A stretch of DNA of 50,952 nt from Plantago elongata (Eukaryota; Streptophyta; Magnoliopsida; Lamiales; Plantaginaceae). The translations under genes were made by a program, and so were the position numbers. This document shows positions 1-12,096 of the stretch, piece after piece. The notes beneath the pieces are model-generated. The model was not told the origin of the DNA, searched no databases, and saw nothing but the letters and a program-made list of their open reading frames with translations. Every line of letters begins with the position of its first letter. The first letter of the stretch is position 1. Location: the NCBI GenBank assembly GCA_036897095.1, contig JAYMSP010000450.1, positions 1 through 50,952 on the forward strand, in the 5' to 3' direction.

Positions 1-265
1 AAAAAACTCGCGAACTCTAACCACAAAAGGAGCTTCGGACTAGGAAGCTGTGTGGAATGGCCTGGTGGCACGTCAGGACCAATGCTCGTTGGAGACTTAT
101 ATGGCTCTGATACCATGAAATAACTATTTTCTCTATCTTTTCTCATTCATTAATTGCATATATAAATATACAAGTATGTATAGCTAGATATAATAATGAA
201 TCCTAATTCAATAATACTTTAAGGTAATAACATTAAGAAGTCCTAATCTACTTGTACTTCTAACA
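1..265 (-). mobile_element. Short LTR retrotransposon (TRIM-like), cut by the window edge
   Basis: Read on the minus strand, 265-116 is a 150-bp LTR that starts TGTTAGAAG and ends TTTCA. It is followed at once (115-104) by TGGTATCAGAGC, the usual primer-binding site matching the initiator-Met tRNA 3' end of plant Copia-type elements. A TATA-like stretch (plus 160-173) lies inside the LTR. Internal sequence continues to base 1 and leaves the window, so the second LTR and any coding region are unseen. The 150-bp LTR suits a TRIM (non-autonomous miniature), but an autonomous Copia cannot be excluded. Confidence 0.65.
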
Positions 266-276
266 ATAATAATAAA

Positions 277-279
277 AAC

Positions 280-333
<54 letters not shown>
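277..333. repeat. (TAA)n microsatellite
   Basis: An almost pure ATA/TAA trinucleotide run of about 57 bases lies just beyond the outer end of the LTR. Trinucleotide AT tracts are common insertion neighbourhoods and length-variable markers. Confidence 0.9.
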
Positions 334-411
334 GTGATGATAGTATTTTTATATTTTAATTTGTTCTCTTATTTTAAAATAGCATTTTGGGTTTGTAGAA
401 AAAAAAATGTA

Positions 412-715
412 AGACGTGATCGAGGGTCCCTCAAGGTATTGAAAACTAGATCACCGTGGTCTAGTTACTTGAGTTAAACATCTCAGGACTCCTCAGAATA
501 TACAAGATACTCCTCTCACCGGGACTCAATCCAAAACCGGTACAAAAGATAAAAATAAAACTCAAGATATTGAAGGTTAAATCACAGTGGTTTAACCCCT
601 TGAGTCCCTCAAGATATTAAAAACTAGATCACAGTGATCTAGTTACTTGAGTTAAACGTCTCGGGACTCCTCATAATATATAAAGTACTCCTCTCGCCGA
701 AACTCAAGATCATAC
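412..715. repeat. Tandem repeat of about 110-bp units
   Basis: A unit starting near 424 (gtccctcaaggtattgaaaa) recurs at 602 with a 178-base offset. Both contain the phrase ctagttacttgagttaaac and end in a ctcctctc motif. A shorter partial unit (552-605) lies between them. Each unit has a small inner palindrome (ctagatcac...gtgatctag in the second). A third, more diverged copy is at 4024-4137. I do not recognise the family. Confidence 0.75.
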
Positions 716-836
716 TCCATTTCCAATACAAAAGAAATCAAAGTCCATTCTGAACTAAATTTGAATTTAGTTTTGAATTGATGAATAGTAACTACTTTGG
801 AGTTGAGTTTTATATTTTGTGTTTTGTGTTAAATTG

Positions 837-1062
837 TACTCCTTCCGTTCTTTTCATAATTTCTTAACTTTTCCTTTTTGGTTTTACATCAGAAACTTCA
901 CTCCACTAACTAATTCTTTATTATTTCTCTTTCTCACTTTTTTCAATCTCTCTCTTACTTACTTTATCAATATAATACCTCTTACAAACTTTTTTTATTA
1001 CAATTTTCTTAATCTAAGAGAAATTTGAAGCTTAAGAAATTTTTATTCGACCGAAGGGAGTA
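837..1062. mobile_element. Stowaway-type MITE
   Basis: The left end reads CTCCTTCCGTTCTTTTC and the right end, reverse-complemented, CTCCCTTCGGTCGAATA, matching the plant Stowaway (Tc1/mariner) terminal consensus CTCCCTCCGT. The element covers 839-1060 and is flanked on both sides by TA, the expected target duplication. The short reading frame inside (819-1028) is incidental. Confidence 0.85.
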
Positions 1063-3517
1063 ATATTTATATGTTTTGTAGGGTATTTACATATGAGAAA
1101 GTGAATTTAATTAGTAACTACATTTGAATATTGAGTATTGGAATTGAGAGACAAATAAGAAAATTCGGTGAAACTTAATGGAATTGAGTTAATTCAATTG
1201 CAATACGGAACCAAACCCTCCGACATATTCTGAAAGTTTAATAGGAGGCGTGAAAATTTTACCATTCCTTATATACATTGTGACCTTGAAACTTTGTTAA
1301 TAACATTTTCACTGTAAAAATATCTGAAATGAGGAAAAACTTAGTTGGATTAGACTACAAAACAAGCACAGTAGATGAATGTTTTACAGATAAGGTTTTC
1401 ATTTTGGGTATAATTAATTAGGTCATGTGCAAGCTTTTTCAATAGCTTGACTTGGTGAGCCCTGATTCAATCGATGGAGTGAAATGCTTGATTTCTTGTG
1501 TGAATAAAACACTTCTTTAAATTTCTTTTTCATTTTGTAACACACTTTGTAGGCTTTTTGTCCATTGTGGTTTATGTTCACCAATGACATAGAAAGTGAA
1601 ATAGTTTAATTTTGTTTTTTTTAGTTAATTAGTTGTTAAAATTAATGTTGACACCATGTCTTTTGTCTCTTTGTATACGTAACATCTCCTACTAAGTAGC
1701 CTGGAAGAAACATGGGTCATATGATTCTAATGCTTAGTTAGTGTGATTACGACATTTCATTCCCAAACATATGGATAAAGTTTGTAGATCCATCGAATGT
1801 TGTAGCAACACTTCATTCTAAGTACTGAACTCACCATCATTACTTACTCGTGATCGACAAATGTTTAAACCTCATCTCGATCATTCTATGATAGGATTGC
1901 TATCTACTTTAAAAAATAAATAATTTACAAGAAACTCCTTTTTTACACGATGATCATGTTAAGATTTCTTATTAAGTACTCATGAATCATGACTCATCAA
2001 ACTTAAAAAAATTGTCCTATAGAAATGGGTTGGGGCGGATTGACTCATACCCACCAAACAAATTTATACGTAGCATTCTTAACAACTTTAAGAACATCTT
2101 CGAACTCTTAAGATCGTTCACGTATATAATTTGGCTTTGGAGTTCGAATTGGATCGCTCTGGAACTGGGGAATAAAAACTTAACAAGGGATAAAGGTGGA
2201 ATATGAAATTTCATCATCTACCAAATTCAGGTTGACTCATAGGAAAGGTGAGGCGTGGCCGAAAAGAAAAGGGAGGTAGAAATTGGGTTTCCTGATTGGG
2301 TAATTGTAATTAAGAAGGTGAGGGGCAACTTTTGCATGATCATCGACAGATTTTGTTTTATTAGGCCATTATGTATGAATCCAATCTTATCACTATTCCT
2401 CGTATCCTATTCCTAGTACTATTTATCTAACTTGCTTGGCATCCATCAATTTCACAACCAAGTGCATGTATCACTTTTATGTGACAAAACAAACATTTAG
2501 CCTCAACTTCATGACTACGCAAACGTTATTTCTCAAATTAAGAAGACAAAGTACTAAATAACATTCAAACATACCGATGAAAAATACAAATTTAAACATT
2601 TAAATGAACGTGCATGTTAAGTGCCAACCGAACTGTATTCATACTCGTGTGAGTGATGCGATGGTGCATAGTATCTTAACATCTTTGTTGGAGTATGTAG
2701 TAAAGGGGTTAGGTAGCAGGTTGGGATCCCAAAGGTGGCAACAATAATTAACAAACGATTTGGGATTTTGATGGGAAAATTCCAAATTAGTTAAATTGTA
2801 TTCTTCTCCAATGAAGTACTAGTAATTGTAAAAGTGTGCATGGTAATGGTATAATATTTTACATGACAATTAACAAGCCGTACGTACCCATCCACACCTA
2901 GACCACATGCGTGGCTCGAGATAAGCGACACACTAAATTACATACGCGTTGCACCTTCTCATTGGCCTTTCCCGTCCATTTCCCAAGTTTTGTCCTCCAA
3001 AGTAATGTGTAACCCACATTTTTATATTGTATATTCTTTAATAACTAATACCCTCCCACTCTATATATGTAAAGGTAACGTGTTATTAAACTGCATCATT
3101 TTTAATATGATAAATAAATCTCTTCAACATATAAAATGTTAGTTCTAAGGTTACTTTCATTGAAACAATAATCAATGTGTTAAACGCCATGATGATGTTT
3201 TAATATAATGTCACAAGTATTTTAACTGTTATAATACATTAAATACAATGAATGGGTGTATAATGTGTTAAAGCTATGCGAAGATGACCCGAAGGAAAGA
3301 TATGTTTAAAGAGTTATTTTGCTCAATTTACACCAAAAGAATCTGAACTCTAACGGATGATAATATCTAGATATTTGATCTTATTAAGCTACCGTCGAAG
3401 ATATAAAACCTCGGTCTATTATGAGGTTCTACCTGCCACAACTTGCCAAAATAAAAGAGCATGGTGAATCCCACGTAAAATATACATATAATATTGTAAT
3501 TTACTATATATAACACC
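1063..3517. other. Intergenic DNA, no gene seen
   Basis: AT-rich sequence with no reading frame, splice pattern or RNA motif that I can connect to a family. The overlapping 66-74-residue frames near 2000-2200 on both strands are low-complexity chance frames. Confidence 0.6.
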
Positions 3518-4010
3518 ATATTTTTTTAAAACGACAAAAAATTATATTAATAAGGTTCAAGAGCATAAAGAATGCACTCAACCAAATAAATACAAGAGAT
3601 TAAGTTATCTCGTCTAAACCATCATACAAGTTCTAGGATACATCATCACAATTATCAAAATCAAATACAACCATCAACTAGCATAGGAACTCCAAGTCTC
3701 TACACCGTGCAATTCCCAACCTCCATGTAGGCTTAATATGTATCACAACCAATTATCTTCACCACCAAAAAAGTCTCAACACATAACCAGTTTCATACTA
3801 GGAAAATTCCACCATCAATTCCAATAAGAGAATCCGGTAGTGTCTATTTTACCGAAGTCCGCACCAAGGTGCGTACCGGTTTGGTGTACACATCCATCAA
3901 CCCTCACGATACCCAAGTCATTTTTTGGGTAATATTTGAAACCATAGATCCCCCTCCGGGCCTATTCTTAACCACGTTCCTCCACCCTATGCCATCTTTT
4001 AGATTACTTG
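3518..4010 (-). mobile_element. Possible LINE 3' fragment
   Basis: Read on the minus strand, the segment ends with ...CTTATTAATATAATTTTTTGTCGTTTTAAAAAAATA, the general shape of plant L1-type LINE tails (a late A-run after an ATTAATA stretch). The inner part is more GC-rich and lower in A/T runs than its surroundings. No intact reverse transcriptase or RNase H frame remains, so this is a 5'-truncated relic at best. Confidence 0.35.
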
Positions 4011-4023
4011 GCAAGTAATTTAA

Positions 4024-4137
4024 AACGTGATTAAAGGTCTCTCAAGAAATTAAAAATAAATTCCATGATCTAGTTTCTTGTATTAATCATCTCAGGACTC
4101 TTCAGAGCACACAAATTACTCCCTTTATCAAGACGGA
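4024..4137. repeat. Diverged third copy of the 412-715 repeat
   Basis: The order of motifs acgtgat, ctcaaga, ctagtttcttg, catctcaggactc and attactcc follows that of the units at 412-715 with many substitutions. It shows the family is dispersed rather than purely tandem. Confidence 0.6.
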
Positions 4138-4937
4138 AGGAATAGATAACACCTTATTTAATACAATAAAATGGAATTCATCTTCAAACCTCTATTAATT
4201 AATTCAATAATCTTCTACCATCATTGAACTTGATAATGACAAAGACGAGATTTAATTGGTTCGAGACATCCCAATTAAGCATAATTTTAGGCTCTCTCAC
4301 TATGACACAAGTCTAAGGCACCACTCCAACTCGAATTGGACGGTTATGGCAGTTCGGATATTTTATCTCACTTTTTATATTCTAATTAGTATCCCACTCT
4401 TATAAATCACACATGAATTAATTATAAAAAGAATAAAAGAAAGAAATTACTATCACTCCAATTAAAATTATCTTTCTTAAACTATTTTTAGCTAAATAAA
4501 AAGTACATGACAAACTATATACATATTTATTTAACAAGTTAAAAATTATTGTGCCACTACAAAAAAATTAAACCTTAAAATTGATTAAAGTGTAATTAGT
4601 TCGGTTCGCAGGCTAATAGTTCAGCAAAAGATAAATAATATGAATGGAACAAATATAATAGATGTAGATTTTGAGAATTAAAATGGATTCTTGTTGAAGT
4701 TGATTCAGAATTGTGAAGAAGAACGAAAAGAAGAAAGCTGAGGGGAAGATTTAGCGCCAAGTAAAATAACGTGGGGGGGAAATTTAAGTAAGAATCTCAT
4801 AATTATAAGTAAATAGAGTAGAAATATAGTTTAGATGATGATTTTTTTATCATGGTTAACGTATGTGTAATTAGTTTCTAATTAGGATGATAGTGTCATG
4901 TTTTGGAGAATGGAACATTGATTGAAATATGGAGAGT

Positions 4938-5013
4938 GGGATAGAAGATCGGGACCGATTTTTCAGGTGAGGCTAGGGATAGAAGATCGGGACCGATTTT
5001 ACAGGTGAGGCTA
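4938..5013. repeat. 38-bp tandem duplication
   Basis: Two adjacent copies (938-975 and 976-1013 in the 4,000s) of a unit beginning gggatagaagatcgggaccg differ at about one base, which points to a recent slip or unequal exchange. The minus-strand frame across it (4896-5144) is 82 residues long and matches no family I know. Confidence 0.85.
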
Positions 5014-6830
5014 GGGCAAAATACATGTACACATTTATTTTCTATTATCGATTTTGTTTGCCGTGTCTCAAATTTGACTTGTGGTGGTGGCGTCACTTTC
5101 TCCTGCATGCCTAGCTCGAATGATATTTTTAATTTCTTGTCCAAATATAAACATTATTTCCTTTGATGAGTACTAATTTGCCGGCAATTTATATGAATGA
5201 AAACAAAATACTCTCTGATGTGGATTCATGGAGCACTATGCTGCTGCACGTTTTGTCTAGAGGTGGATTGTAATTGATGGAGGGAAGTGAAACTACGTGG
5301 TTGGATAATTTCACTATCAACTCTTACCGAAAGAAAATGAAAGGATTGGACATAAAAAGTAAACCTACTTTTCTATCTAATAATAATGCGCCTTATATAA
5401 TCATTTATTTTAGTTTTTACATTTTCATTTATTTTACAACTATAATACGTGTCAACATCACGATCTTATAATTTATTTTTACTTTATTAATTTTAATGTT
5501 AAAGTTAACTTCTCCTATCTTTAATATAGAATAATATATCCATTCGTAAAGTATATATATCATCCGTACATCAATGGAAGAGTAATCGTGCCATTGTTCA
5601 ATTGGTCGAGCAAACAAGGGATGATTGTAAATGTATCAGAGCAGAACATACCATAATTCAAACTAAAGGGGTACAATGGTAACAGTTTGATCATTTTTTA
5701 AACGATTATAAATATGAAGGTACCACATACATATCAGTATAAATGCAATTATTGATATTTGATTTATACTAACAAGGCGAACCTTCATCATTACAAAATA
5801 ACCCATGAACACGCATAAAATTAAATAGTGATCACACAAAACTTAACTTATAACTGATATATGAAGTGTAGTGATGACAAGAAAGTTGAACGTCATTCAG
5901 GTGTGTGGAGACGAAGTTTATTGATAGTAAGTACATACCTGTCTTGGTTTATAAGATCAATATGACCCCCTCACCCCCACCCACCCCTACCGTCCCCACA
6001 CATCACTCATTTGTTACAAAGTTAGCTTAGGCCACAAAGCTAAGATACCGGGGCATTGCAATGTTAGTATTTTCCATTATCATATCAACTTCTTATCAAT
6101 ATAGACTTAGGTTGCCATTATATATGCATGATTATATTTTTTAATAAATTAAAAAAATCTTTGAAAATATAGGCACGCTATAATGGAGGTAAGAACACAT
6201 TGTGAAATTTAACGTGTGATGGTCATCTAACAAAGACCTTCGGTCAAATCAGTATGAAATCGATTATAAACTAAAATCCCTATTTATTTTCTCCTTTGCG
6301 GAAAATAGAAAAAGGTAAAAAAATTGCCTTATCCCTGTCAATTGTCATGCATCAATATTGGCAGTTTGTACAATCATCCAACACATGCTCCCTGTTCTGC
6401 TAGATAATTTCATCAATAATATTTAAATCACAACCAGTATTATCTAGTTTGCTTTTTAACTATTTATACTAGCCTGCAGGAAAGTTAATGAACTTTCAAT
6501 AATTCAATCTGTTGCTACTTGTGATGATGCAAATAAACTAAATTCGACCTTATTGTAAATTGATTTGGGAATTGGGAGACAACTCAGACAAGAAAATCAG
6601 TTTGTCTATTTTACGGAAACATATTAGTATAATATATATATACCATGCACACCAGAGAAACCGCTTTGAAATTACAATTGAATCGGTTTATCAAAGCTAA
6701 AAATATTCAATACAATGGTGGATTGATAGTATTCCAACATCGTCCAAAGTCTCAAAATATTTATGTAATTATATATTGATTTTCTGATATTTTCTGTATA
6801 TGTGATTAGTTTTAACATTTTTAAAAGTAC
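5014..6830. other. Intergenic DNA, no gene seen
   Basis: AT-rich spacer. Several 60-76-residue frames occur on both strands, but they are rich in I, Y, F, N and K as expected from random AT-rich sequence, and none shows a domain or a splice-linked continuation. Confidence 0.55.
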
Positions 6831-6834
6831 AATT

Positions 6835-7500
6835 GAATAGAAAGTTAATATGTGGTGGGGTTTGAATATGTAAAATCTAAGCGTATAATAGTATTTGCTC
6901 ATAAGGCTTTAAAAGAAAAATAACGATGAAAGTTAACTCCAATGGCTTTGATGCCTCCTATAGTTGATTCTAAAAGATGTAAGGTGGGGATGCCTTATTT
7001 TTAATAATAACTAACGGATTGTTTGGAAAATTATTTAAATCGGTCAATTTAGTTCGATAAATATTAATTTGGCCTAAAATACACTTTAAAAACTCCAATT
7101 TCATTTTCATTCCAACACAATTTCACTAAAATCCATTCAAATGCCCATTCAAATTCTATACCAATCAGGCTCTAAAAGATGTAAGGTAAGTTTGTTTACG
7201 ATGAAACCAGATCATTTATTGTTCCTCCAGCCCAAATTTAAAACACATATACTATAAAAGAATTTATTGTCATTAAGAAACTTGAGCTTATTGGAAATTT
7301 TGAAATCTACTTGTATAGTAGTATTTGATGCTATGGCTTTCAACATAAAAAAAATAAAAAGAATGGACGTTAATTTCTATGGCTTTTATTCCTCCTATAA
7401 TTGATTCTAAGAGATGCAAGGTAAGAAGGATGCCTTGAGTTTACTCATAACTAAATTTGTTTGTAGTGACATCAATTCGTTTATTGTTCCCTTTAAAAGT
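6835..7500. repeat. Degenerate direct repeats interrupted by a MITE
   Basis: A segment of about 140 bp (near 6865-7010) recurs at about 7300-7440. They share tatagtagtattt-like sequence, an atggctttnatncctcctata block, ttgattctaagagatgcaagg and gatgcctt. A further partial copy starts at 7169. The MITE at 7015-7168 sits between copies, so the host repeat is older than the insertion. Confidence 0.65.
7015..7168. mobile_element. MITE of the CTGATTG family, copy 1
   Basis: The 154-bp body aligns along its whole length with 45121-45270, including the shared inner blocks atttggcctaaaatacactt and caaattctataccaatcag. The right terminus reads inward as CTGATTGGTATAGAATTTGAATGG; the left terminus (cggattgtttgg) is diverged. 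No reading frame. No clean target duplication is visible. Confidence 0.7.
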
Positions 7501-8109
7501 CATAAAGTCATGTCACTATTATGTCTAACGTATAATCCAAAACATTTTTTAATGCATATAATATTAACAACTCAATCTTTATTTTTATCGACTTGATATG
7601 TGAACTCTAAATAATCACCATACACTTTATGTTTTTGAGAAGTATAAAATATGGAATATTCGGTTAAAAATAAATAAAAACTTAAAGTCTTAATAGTACA
7701 TCACAAGTGATAAGCCACCAATTATGAGACATTTCTTCTATTGGATGCTAAAATGGGAGTGAATAAACAAAAATAGAATGAAAATTTGGCAATGGTTTAT
7801 ATAGACGAGTTTTCCAAAATAGCTAGTGAAGAGAAATCGAACCAGTAAACACAAGACAGCAAATACATAAAGCAAAGTCCAATTCCAGGTAGGATTTGCA
7901 AATAAAACGACATCAAGTGAATGCACGTGGCTTTAGTTTCATACCTGTCCACGCGTCACCACCCAAACTATCCGTGAAAGGGACCACATATTCTACCCTT
8001 TTACCTCCAACTTAGATCGGGAGTGGCCACGGCCACGCCATATTGGAGGCGGGAGTGGAAGCCGCCCGGCCGTCCCAACCGGAAAAGTGCAAATGTAACG
8101 GTTTAGAGT

Positions 8110-8205
8110 CTGATTGTTATACAATTTGAATTGGTAAAATTTAATTTAAATTGTATATTTTATATATAAAATATGTAATTTGAGCCAATTCAAATTGTAT
8201 ACCAA
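8110..8205. mobile_element. Hairpin MITE of the CTGATTG family, copy 2
   Basis: The left arm CTGATTGTTATACAATTTG... and the right arm (reverse complement TTGGTATACAATTTGAATTGG) pair over about 20 bases around an AT-rich centre. The outer sequence resembles the termini of the copies at 7015 and 45121, but the middle is much shorter. Confidence 0.6.
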
Positions 8206-8365
8206 AAAACCACTTCAACTTGCACTGTGACTCTAATAGTGACCATTTATACGAACCTTACCAACCTAAATACGATTAACATTACTTCAGATCAAGTACG
8301 CCTTCGTGAAGTTGAGAAAATAATAAATTTCAAGTATACGATTAGGGATACCAATTTAAAGGTAC

Positions 8366-8412
8366 ACAAGGTAGTACATACCACTTGAATTTTCAAGTGA
8401 ATGTACTATTAC
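8366..8412. repeat. Short imperfect inverted repeat
   Basis: tagtacataccacttgaa faces ttcaagtgaatgtacta across a few bases, with one single-base indel between the arms. Weaker pairing may continue outward (cacaagg facing cccctgtg). It could be a MITE remnant or a hairpin RNA source; nothing decides between these. Confidence 0.6.
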
Positions 8413-10768
8413 TCCCCTGTGCAAATATAATTCAAGAATATGAACAAATAATTTGTTCGGCAATAGAAATTACAAATTACAATCTAGTGGTAATTGGTTT
8501 GAGCATAACTATATCATTTTACTTTCTCCTGACACAATTTCTTATTGCTTTATAATTCTTTTAAATATATACTTCATATATATAATCCCTATTGCATTGA
8601 TTTTTTTCTATTGTACAAAATTTTATATTATCTCGCAAATTATATTATGCTATCATTAAATAAAGTTTTGCATTCTTCACAATCTACTGTACAATGTTGG
8701 GGAATTCATCCATATGTTGTATACACTGCATATGTGGCATCGACTGGGTAATGACATGGTGAATTGATCGGTATATAATATAAATCGACTGTGAAGGTTG
8801 TATTGATTGGAAATTTAGTAATTGAGAGAAGAATGGTGCTTGATAATTTGTAGATACAAGAATGATCCAACATAGGTTTAAAAAATATTTTATGCATATT
8901 AGTTCTAGTTTAACACATTATATTGTTTATTTTCAGATTTTACCCCAAAGTGTCAAATTTAACCGAAATGTGTGAACTTTATTTTATGACAACAATGTCA
9001 ACATCGATCCAATCCTATTTAGTCCTTATGCATATATATCAAGTCAAATGCTTAATTAATTAAGCTAGCTACTAGTGATTATCAACTTTGTTATTGGAAG
9101 ACAAGCCCTAGCAAGCTAAAGTACATGATCCCCGCAAATCGCTTAATTAATTACCAATTAACTTAAACAACACACAAAAGCAAGATCTCTCTTCGCATAA
9201 TATATAGAAGTAGCTAGAACCAACAAATCTTCCAAATGGTTGGATGTTATAATTCACAACATTATTAAACACAAATTCAAGAATCTACACCCTATACTAG
9301 CTACATTGTACACCATAATTAATGGCTAATCCATCGATTAGCGACAATACGTGGAAGGATTACATTTTAATTAAGTACGTTGTAATCCTTCTTTCCTCTT
9401 CTGTAAACTTCCACAGCTTTAATCCATCACATGGCTACCACTTATCACCATTAACTTAATTCACACTGCTTTTAATTTTTGTTTGGTGTTTGAATATCAT
9501 TGTGTACGTGTCGATTAGCCAGTGCAGCCATGTGTTGAGCTAGGATTAGTTTATAGTGAAAATGTTGAAAGATCTTTCAGGTGTGTAGTAGAGTAGCTAG
9601 CAGTAGATCCGAAAACAATGGTGCAAAATGAATACTTTCAACGATTTACTACAGTGGTCCAAACTTGATCAGAAGATTTAGGGTTAGTTTTATTGGATTT
9701 GCAGTATTGGGAATCTATGCTCTATAATTTAAATTTGTTACGTGATGAACAGCTCACTTTCCATGTTAAGTTTGCTGCTACTCTTCCCATTCCTAGGGCT
9801 TCAAATCTGGAATATTGATATAGCATCCATTTTTTAAAGACTCTACACTTTGATTTTAGGTGTCATAAGCTGTTTGGACTACTTTGGACAGAGTTATATT
9901 CCATCATGATTTGCTTAACTATTGTAATATTGTTATTGTTATGATTGTGTTTGGTAAGCTTTAATTTGTTATGTATGTGGGGGACTATGGATGAATTTTG
10001 TGTTTAGTTGGTCCAAAAATGTTGGGCGCCATGATGAATGGCCAATAGTGAAACCAAATGGGGGCTTTCAAGGACTTACATAGGTTTTCTTACACTATAC
10101 TATTGCTGAGGATTTTGCGAACCATGTTAGATGAATTACTATGAATGGAATAGTTGCACATCCTCTTTGTAAATTTTAACATTTAGGGACTGATTGAGTG
10201 GCCTTGTCCAATTGAAATTGAACTTTTTTTGTACAAAATGTTCGATTTGAATGGGGAGATAGCCACTCCAGCGGTATGACAAACAACCCCTTAGAGATTG
10301 AATCCTATAATCGACATTTCTATCCGTATTAGTTGTCCACTTGTTGAACCTTTCGAAAAATATGTTAAATGAGCCTACGAATGAAAGAGATTGTTAAATA
10401 AATTAATATAAATGGAATAGTTCCGTCTCCTTTAATTTTAAAATTTCAGTTGCCAAAATTAATATTAAGGCAACCTATAATCCATATAATCCATGAAGGG
10501 AAAATTAAGAATAAGGCAACCTATAGTCCGTCCAGTTTAGCCTATTAGTATTATAACAATGGGCTTAGACGTGTTCATGGTTGATCCCTTCCCGTGTACC
10601 CTCTTCTGGCCTGGTCCAACAATGTAGTAGCTGAGGAGAATCCCGCTCAAGTGTACGGTGTACCTTACAATTTAGATCACTATTAGGAATAGGATTCTCT
10701 GTCTTGTTAATTATCTTATAATAACTATAAAGAGAGAATATTTTGAGGAATTCTCACAAGAAACAGTC
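8413..10768. other. Intergenic DNA, no gene seen
   Basis: No supportable gene. Small hairpins occur at 9351-9394 (ggaaggattaca facing tgtaatccttc). An imperfect inverted repeat lies at about 10196-10276, where gagtggc and gccactc bound partly complementary sequence. A transcribed non-coding RNA cannot be ruled in or out from sequence alone. Confidence 0.5.
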
Positions 10769-10933
10769 TTTACAGAAACTGACTATCTTACTAATAAAAT
10801 ATTTATATTATTAATTAAAACATTTATATTTTCAATATGAAGTTTTTCCATATTATAATAAAATTTATTTTAACATGAATGTTTTATTTAATAATATGGA
10901 TGTTTTTATTAATAACATGATCCGTCTCTACAT
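10769..10933. mobile_element. Hairpin-type MITE candidate
   Basis: Imperfect inverted arms of about 60 bases (10769-10830 and 10870-10933) share, read inward, the order gaaactga/gagacgga, actaataaaa/attaataaaa, catattatta-like and aaaacattYat. About 40 bases separate them. There is no frame. The AT-rich composition makes the exact ends uncertain. Confidence 0.5.
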
Positions 10934-11971
10934 AAAAATTATATTTCATGATATTTTATGAAGTATTAATAAAACAATAAATATAAAGTGTGACGCACAC
11001 ACACTTTCTTAAATACAATGTTGGAAATTCCATTCATTTCAGTTTTAAATATTTTGTGTTTTAAAATAATATTTTACTTAAAATAATTTAAAAGATTAAT
11101 AAATTCATAATTTAATTAAATTAAAATTCACACCTACCTTACTTTTTATATAATTTTACTTTTTCTTATTAAACGAGCTTAGAAACCAGTCGCTTAGTAA
11201 ACATTATGCAAATAATAAATCGATTAGAACTAAAAATTTACCACGAGCTGGACAAACCAATAATATTTTATGAAATGGCCACTATAGATTAAACCGCATG
11301 GTAAATGTATAGTTCTTTTGGCTACTTTCTATATATGCATTTATTTTATTAAATAAACAGAGTAGCTAGCTATAATGAAAAGGAAACAATTCAATTAATA
11401 GATTTCCTACTTCTCAATTGGATAAGTTTAAAGATTAATAAACAGAGTGGCTATTTTCTTATTTTCTGATATGAAAGATGTCTTATTTGATAAAAGAAAA
11501 AAAGGCAATATAGTAACACATTAATTAAGCAATATGTTATACCAAAATTCAACTTCTCAAATCAAGTGAGTTTTATAACCATCGTATCTCCATATAATCG
11601 ACATCATTAAACCCCTTTAATACTTATACATTTGAAGCACAAATAAAACTTTATGAACGGTTAGAATTCATAATATCTATAATTGAAAGTATTATTAAAT
11701 TATAATTTCTTATTAATATTGAATTATGAATACTTATATATATAATATTTAATTTGTCTTAACTCCGATTCCTTTATCTAAGTATTCAATGATCAGTTGA
11801 CCAGTTATTTTTCGATTTCACTCACTCCCTCAAATACAGATGTACTCAACACGACTCTAGTTGTTTATCTTCAACCCATAAATGAGCGAAAGGAAGAAAG
11901 AAATTGCGATTCTTGTTAAGGATATCGTGTTGTCAGCACCCTATCGAAATCGAATCGAGTGAGTCTTGGAA

Positions 11972-11979
11972 TATAAATA
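11972..11979 (+). promoter_or_regulatory. TATA box of the aminopeptidase P gene
   Basis: TATAAATA lies 118 bases before the start codon at 12097. It is the only strong TATA-type match in the near upstream sequence. A start of transcription about 30 bases later would leave a 5' leader of roughly 90 bases. Confidence 0.55.
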
Positions 11980-12096
11980 CTGCAGTACGAGAAATCAGCT
12001 AAAAGTGACGGTCACCTCTCTCAATTGATTCATTCATTATTTCATTCCCATTATCACGTAGCAGCACAGAATCTATCGATTCACTGACAGAGAGTC

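Noticed and set aside
9351-9394. Possible miRNA precursor (ggaaggattaca / tgtaatccttc)
   Set aside because: The stem is only 11 bp with a 16-base loop, too short for a plant miRNA duplex, and no known miRNA sequence is recognisable.
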